This document shows, in pieces, positions 37,794-39,470 of a DNA stretch of 39,470 bases. Each line of letters opens with the position of its first letter. Position 1 is the first letter of the stretch. A model generated the notes under the pieces. That model saw only the letters and a list, made by a program, of their open reading frames with translations, was not told where the DNA came from and searched no databases. Made by a program: the position numbers and the translations under genes. The stretch comes from an uncultured Oscillospiraceae bacterium (GTDB taxonomy: Bacteria > Bacillota > Clostridia > Oscillospirales > Ruminococcaceae): assembly GCA_934446565.1 (NCBI GenBank), contig CAKSEO010000025.1, positions 1 to 39,470 of the forward strand, in the 5' to 3' direction.

Positions 37794-39191
37794 ATGGCAA
37801 AAAGTTCAACCAAAGACCTCACCACAGGTTCTCCTATGAAACTTATACTGGGTTTCATGCTCCCGCTCTTGCTGGGAATGTTATTTCAGCAGTTCTATAA
37901 CATGGTAGATACGGCGATAGTGGGACAGTTTCTGGGCATCAACGCTCTTGCCGGAGTAGGCTCCACCGGCTCGATAAACTTCCTGGTTCTGGGATTTGTT
38001 CAGGGCGTGTGCACCGGATTCGCGATACCGGTCGCGCAGATGTTCGGCGCAAAGGATCTCCACTCGATGAGAAAATACGTTGGGAATACCATATGGATAT
38101 CAATTATATTTGCTGTGGTGCTGACTACCGCGACATGCCTGCTGTGCACGAATATCCTCACCTGGATGGACACGCCATCCGATTGTTTCCAGGAAGCGTA
38201 CGACTACATATTTGTGATATTTCTCGGCATTCCGGTGACGTTCCTTTATAATATACTGTCGGGTATAATACGTTCGGTCGGCGATTCAAAGACGCCGCTT
38301 TACTTCCTGATACTGTCCAGCCTGCTCAATATCGGGCTTGATCTGTTCATGATACTGGTGCTGGACATGGGCGTTAAAGGTGCGAGCTGGGCTACGGTTA
38401 TTTCGCAGATGGTTTCCGGTGTTCTATGCCTTATCTTTATGATAAAGAAGTTCGACATACTTCACCTTAACCGGGACGAAATGAAGTTCGACAGATACTA
38501 TATCGGCAGGCTCTGCGGAGTTGGTATTCCGATGGGGCTTCAGTATTCCATTACGGCTATTGGTTCAATTCTTATTCAGACTGCGGTGAATGGTCTGGGT
38601 TCTACTTATGTTGCGGCGGTAACGGCAGGCAGCAAGGTAAGTCAGCTTCTGTGCTGTCCGTTTGACGCGATGGGAAGTACCATGGCGACATACGGCGGTC
38701 AGAACATTGGCGCGGGGGAGATAGAGCGCGTCAAGAAAGGACTTGCTTCATGTTCGTTGCTTGGTGTAGGATATGCGGTTATTGGATTTCTGATAATACT
38801 GTTTCTTGGTCAGGATATATCCATGCTGTTCATAAACGATACCAACGGCGGCAGTGTTACTGAGATACTTGACCTTGCGCAGCAGTTCCTTATCTGTAAT
38901 GGAGCGTTTTACATTCCGCTTGCGTTTGTCAATATAGTTAGGTTCCTGATACAGGGAATGGGATTTTCGCAGATCGCTATATTTGCGGGAGTTTTCGAGA
39001 TGGTGGCGCGTGGATTGGTTGCGCTTGCGCTGGTGCCGTTTTTCGGGTTCAATGCGATATGCTTTGCAAATCCTGCGGCGTGGATATTTGCGGATTGTTT
39101 TCTGATTCCGTTGTTCTTCTGGTGTTATAGGAAGATGAAACTACAGTTTTTGCGGCATGATGAAAAAATTGCTGCGGGAACAGTCCAGTGA
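37794..39191 (+). CDS. MATE family exporter
   Basis: A 465-residue membrane protein with about twelve spans in two six-helix halves. The start TTGSPMKLILGFMLPLLLGMLFQQFYNMVDTAIVGQFLG is typical of MATE drug/sodium antiporters of the DinF/NorM group in clostridia, as is SGIIRSVGDSKTPL in the first half and RFLIQGMGFSQ in the second. Substrates of such exporters include cationic compounds, but none can be inferred here. ATG at 37794 was chosen: AAAGGAAA is 7 bases before it, whereas the frame opening at 37716 starts only 6 bases after the -10 box. Confidence 0.92.
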   Translation: MAKSSTKDLTTGSPMKLILGFMLPLLLGMLFQQFYNMVDTAIVGQFLGINALAGVGSTGSINFLVLGFVQGVCTGFAIPVAQMFGAKDLHSMRKYVGNTIWISIIFAVVLTTATCLLCTNILTWMDTPSDCFQEAYDYIFVIFLGIPVTFLYNILSGIIRSVGDSKTPLYFLILSSLLNIGLDLFMILVLDMGVKGASWATVISQMVSGVLCLIFMIKKFDILHLNRDEMKFDRYYIGRLCGVGIPMGLQYSITAIGSILIQTAVNGLGSTYVAAVTAGSKVSQLLCCPFDAMGSTMATYGGQNIGAGEIERVKKGLASCSLLGVGYAVIGFLIILFLGQDISMLFINDTNGGSVTEILDLAQQFLICNGAFYIPLAFVNIVRFLIQGMGFSQIAIFAGVFEMVARGLVALALVPFFGFNAICFANPAAWIFADCFLIPLFFWCYRKMKLQFLRHDEKIAAGTVQ

Positions 39192-39207
39192 TCACTGCGT
39201 TGGTAAA

Positions 39208-39454
39208 CTATAATTTATGCGGGTGGTGTTTAATTAGCAGGCGCCCCCAATTGGGAGTCAAGGGGGGCGCGCCCCCCTTGCAGGTCGAGGGCAGCGCCCT
39301 CGTCGCCGTAGGCGAAATACTCCGTGCGAAGCACGGCTACTCTGCGCGCTGGCGCGCAGTGACTTCGCGCGGAGCGCGGAAAACACCGAAAAAGCGCTAA
39401 AGGGGTGTGGGGGAAAACAAGAGTTTTCCCCCACAGTCTCTATAAATTATCTGA
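39208..39454. repeat. GC-rich hairpin array flanked by A/T-rich inverted ends
   Basis: Starts with CTATAATTTATGCGGGTGG, as at 35547, and ends with CTATAAATTATCTG near 39440-39454, which is roughly its inverse. Between lie at least six consecutive hairpins: GGGGGGCGCGCCCCCC, GAGGGCAGCGCCCTC, a GTCGCCGTAGGCGA stem, CCGTGCGAAGCACGG, TGCGCGCTGGCGCGCA, and GTGGGGGAAAA with TTTTCCCCCAC. No convincing gene: the plus-strand frame here is an artefact of the GC-rich palindromes. It may also terminate the MATE transcript. Confidence 0.65.
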
Positions 39455-39470
39455 CGTAAAGCTTTACACG

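Noticed and set aside
39188..39400. Plus-strand open frame of 70 codons after the MATE gene
   Set aside because: It lies in the GC-rich hairpin array; composition is dictated by palindromes.

Overview
The window looks like a chromosome segment from a low-to-middle GC Gram-positive anaerobe of the class Clostridia, most likely a Ruminococcus-like member of the Oscillospiraceae from a gut or rumen. The basis is consensus sigma-A promoters (TTGACA, 17 bases, TATAAT), a T-box leader on leuA, dipicolinate synthase genes, a beta-mannanase/alpha-galactosidase operon, Zn-ribbon PASTA-type kinase-like proteins and an Eis-type acetyltransferase. This placement is inference from gene content; no rRNA or tRNA gene lies inside the window.

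Layout, left to right. 1-565: four tandem near-consensus promoters fire leftward out of the window, followed at the very edge by a boxA-like leader, so an rRNA operon probably starts just outside. 566-3768 (minus): nrdR, a small membrane protein, and leuA under a T-box riboswitch. 3804-7421 (minus): a tightly packed five-gene operon led by a strange Gly-Ser-aromatic repeat protein, then a DUF6734 protein with a glycosyltransferase-like DxD motif, a cysteine desulfurase, a small membrane protein and a SnoaL-like protein. 7471-8554: a lipoprotein with a structured repeat in its 3' region. 8695-13273 (minus): four genes that form a possible cyclic-di-GMP module (PilZ protein, diguanylate cyclase, ParA ATPase, ComFB-domain protein). 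13390-14183 (minus): a YcxB-like membrane protein.

14308-25227 (plus): a PASTA pseudokinase, pheA, ispD, a two-component system, an unknown protein, a Cu/Zn superoxide dismutase, ahcY, a DUF2625-like protein and purine nucleoside phosphorylase (together recycling S-adenosylhomocysteine), then an ECF sigma factor with a membrane-anchored partner. 25268-29247 is a decayed region: an N-terminally cut GTPase-associated protein, the wreck of an insertion sequence, the tail of a type I methylase gene (hsdM), a half-length hsdS, and an inverted hsdS fragment. 29248-32507: maf and ppa (minus) and the dipicolinate synthase pair (plus, with a sigma-K-like promoter), bounded by two copies of the same structured repeat found near 7.6 kb. 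32513-35468 (minus): an alpha-galactosidase, zinc-ribbon and mannanase operon behind a perfect palindromic operator. 35547-39470: an Eis-type acetyltransferase, a DUF2798 membrane protein with a terminator in its leader, a MATE exporter with an upstream dyad, and a GC-rich array of hairpins that shares its left end with a small element at 35.5 kb.

The two best candidates for undescribed biology are the Gly-Ser-aromatic repeat operon (a possible substrate plus modifying enzyme) and the PilZ/GGDEF/ParA/ComFB cluster (a possible second-messenger-controlled positioning system). Third is the three-copy structured element that sits between stop codon and terminator of minus-strand genes. All functional statements for these are inference from sequence reading only.
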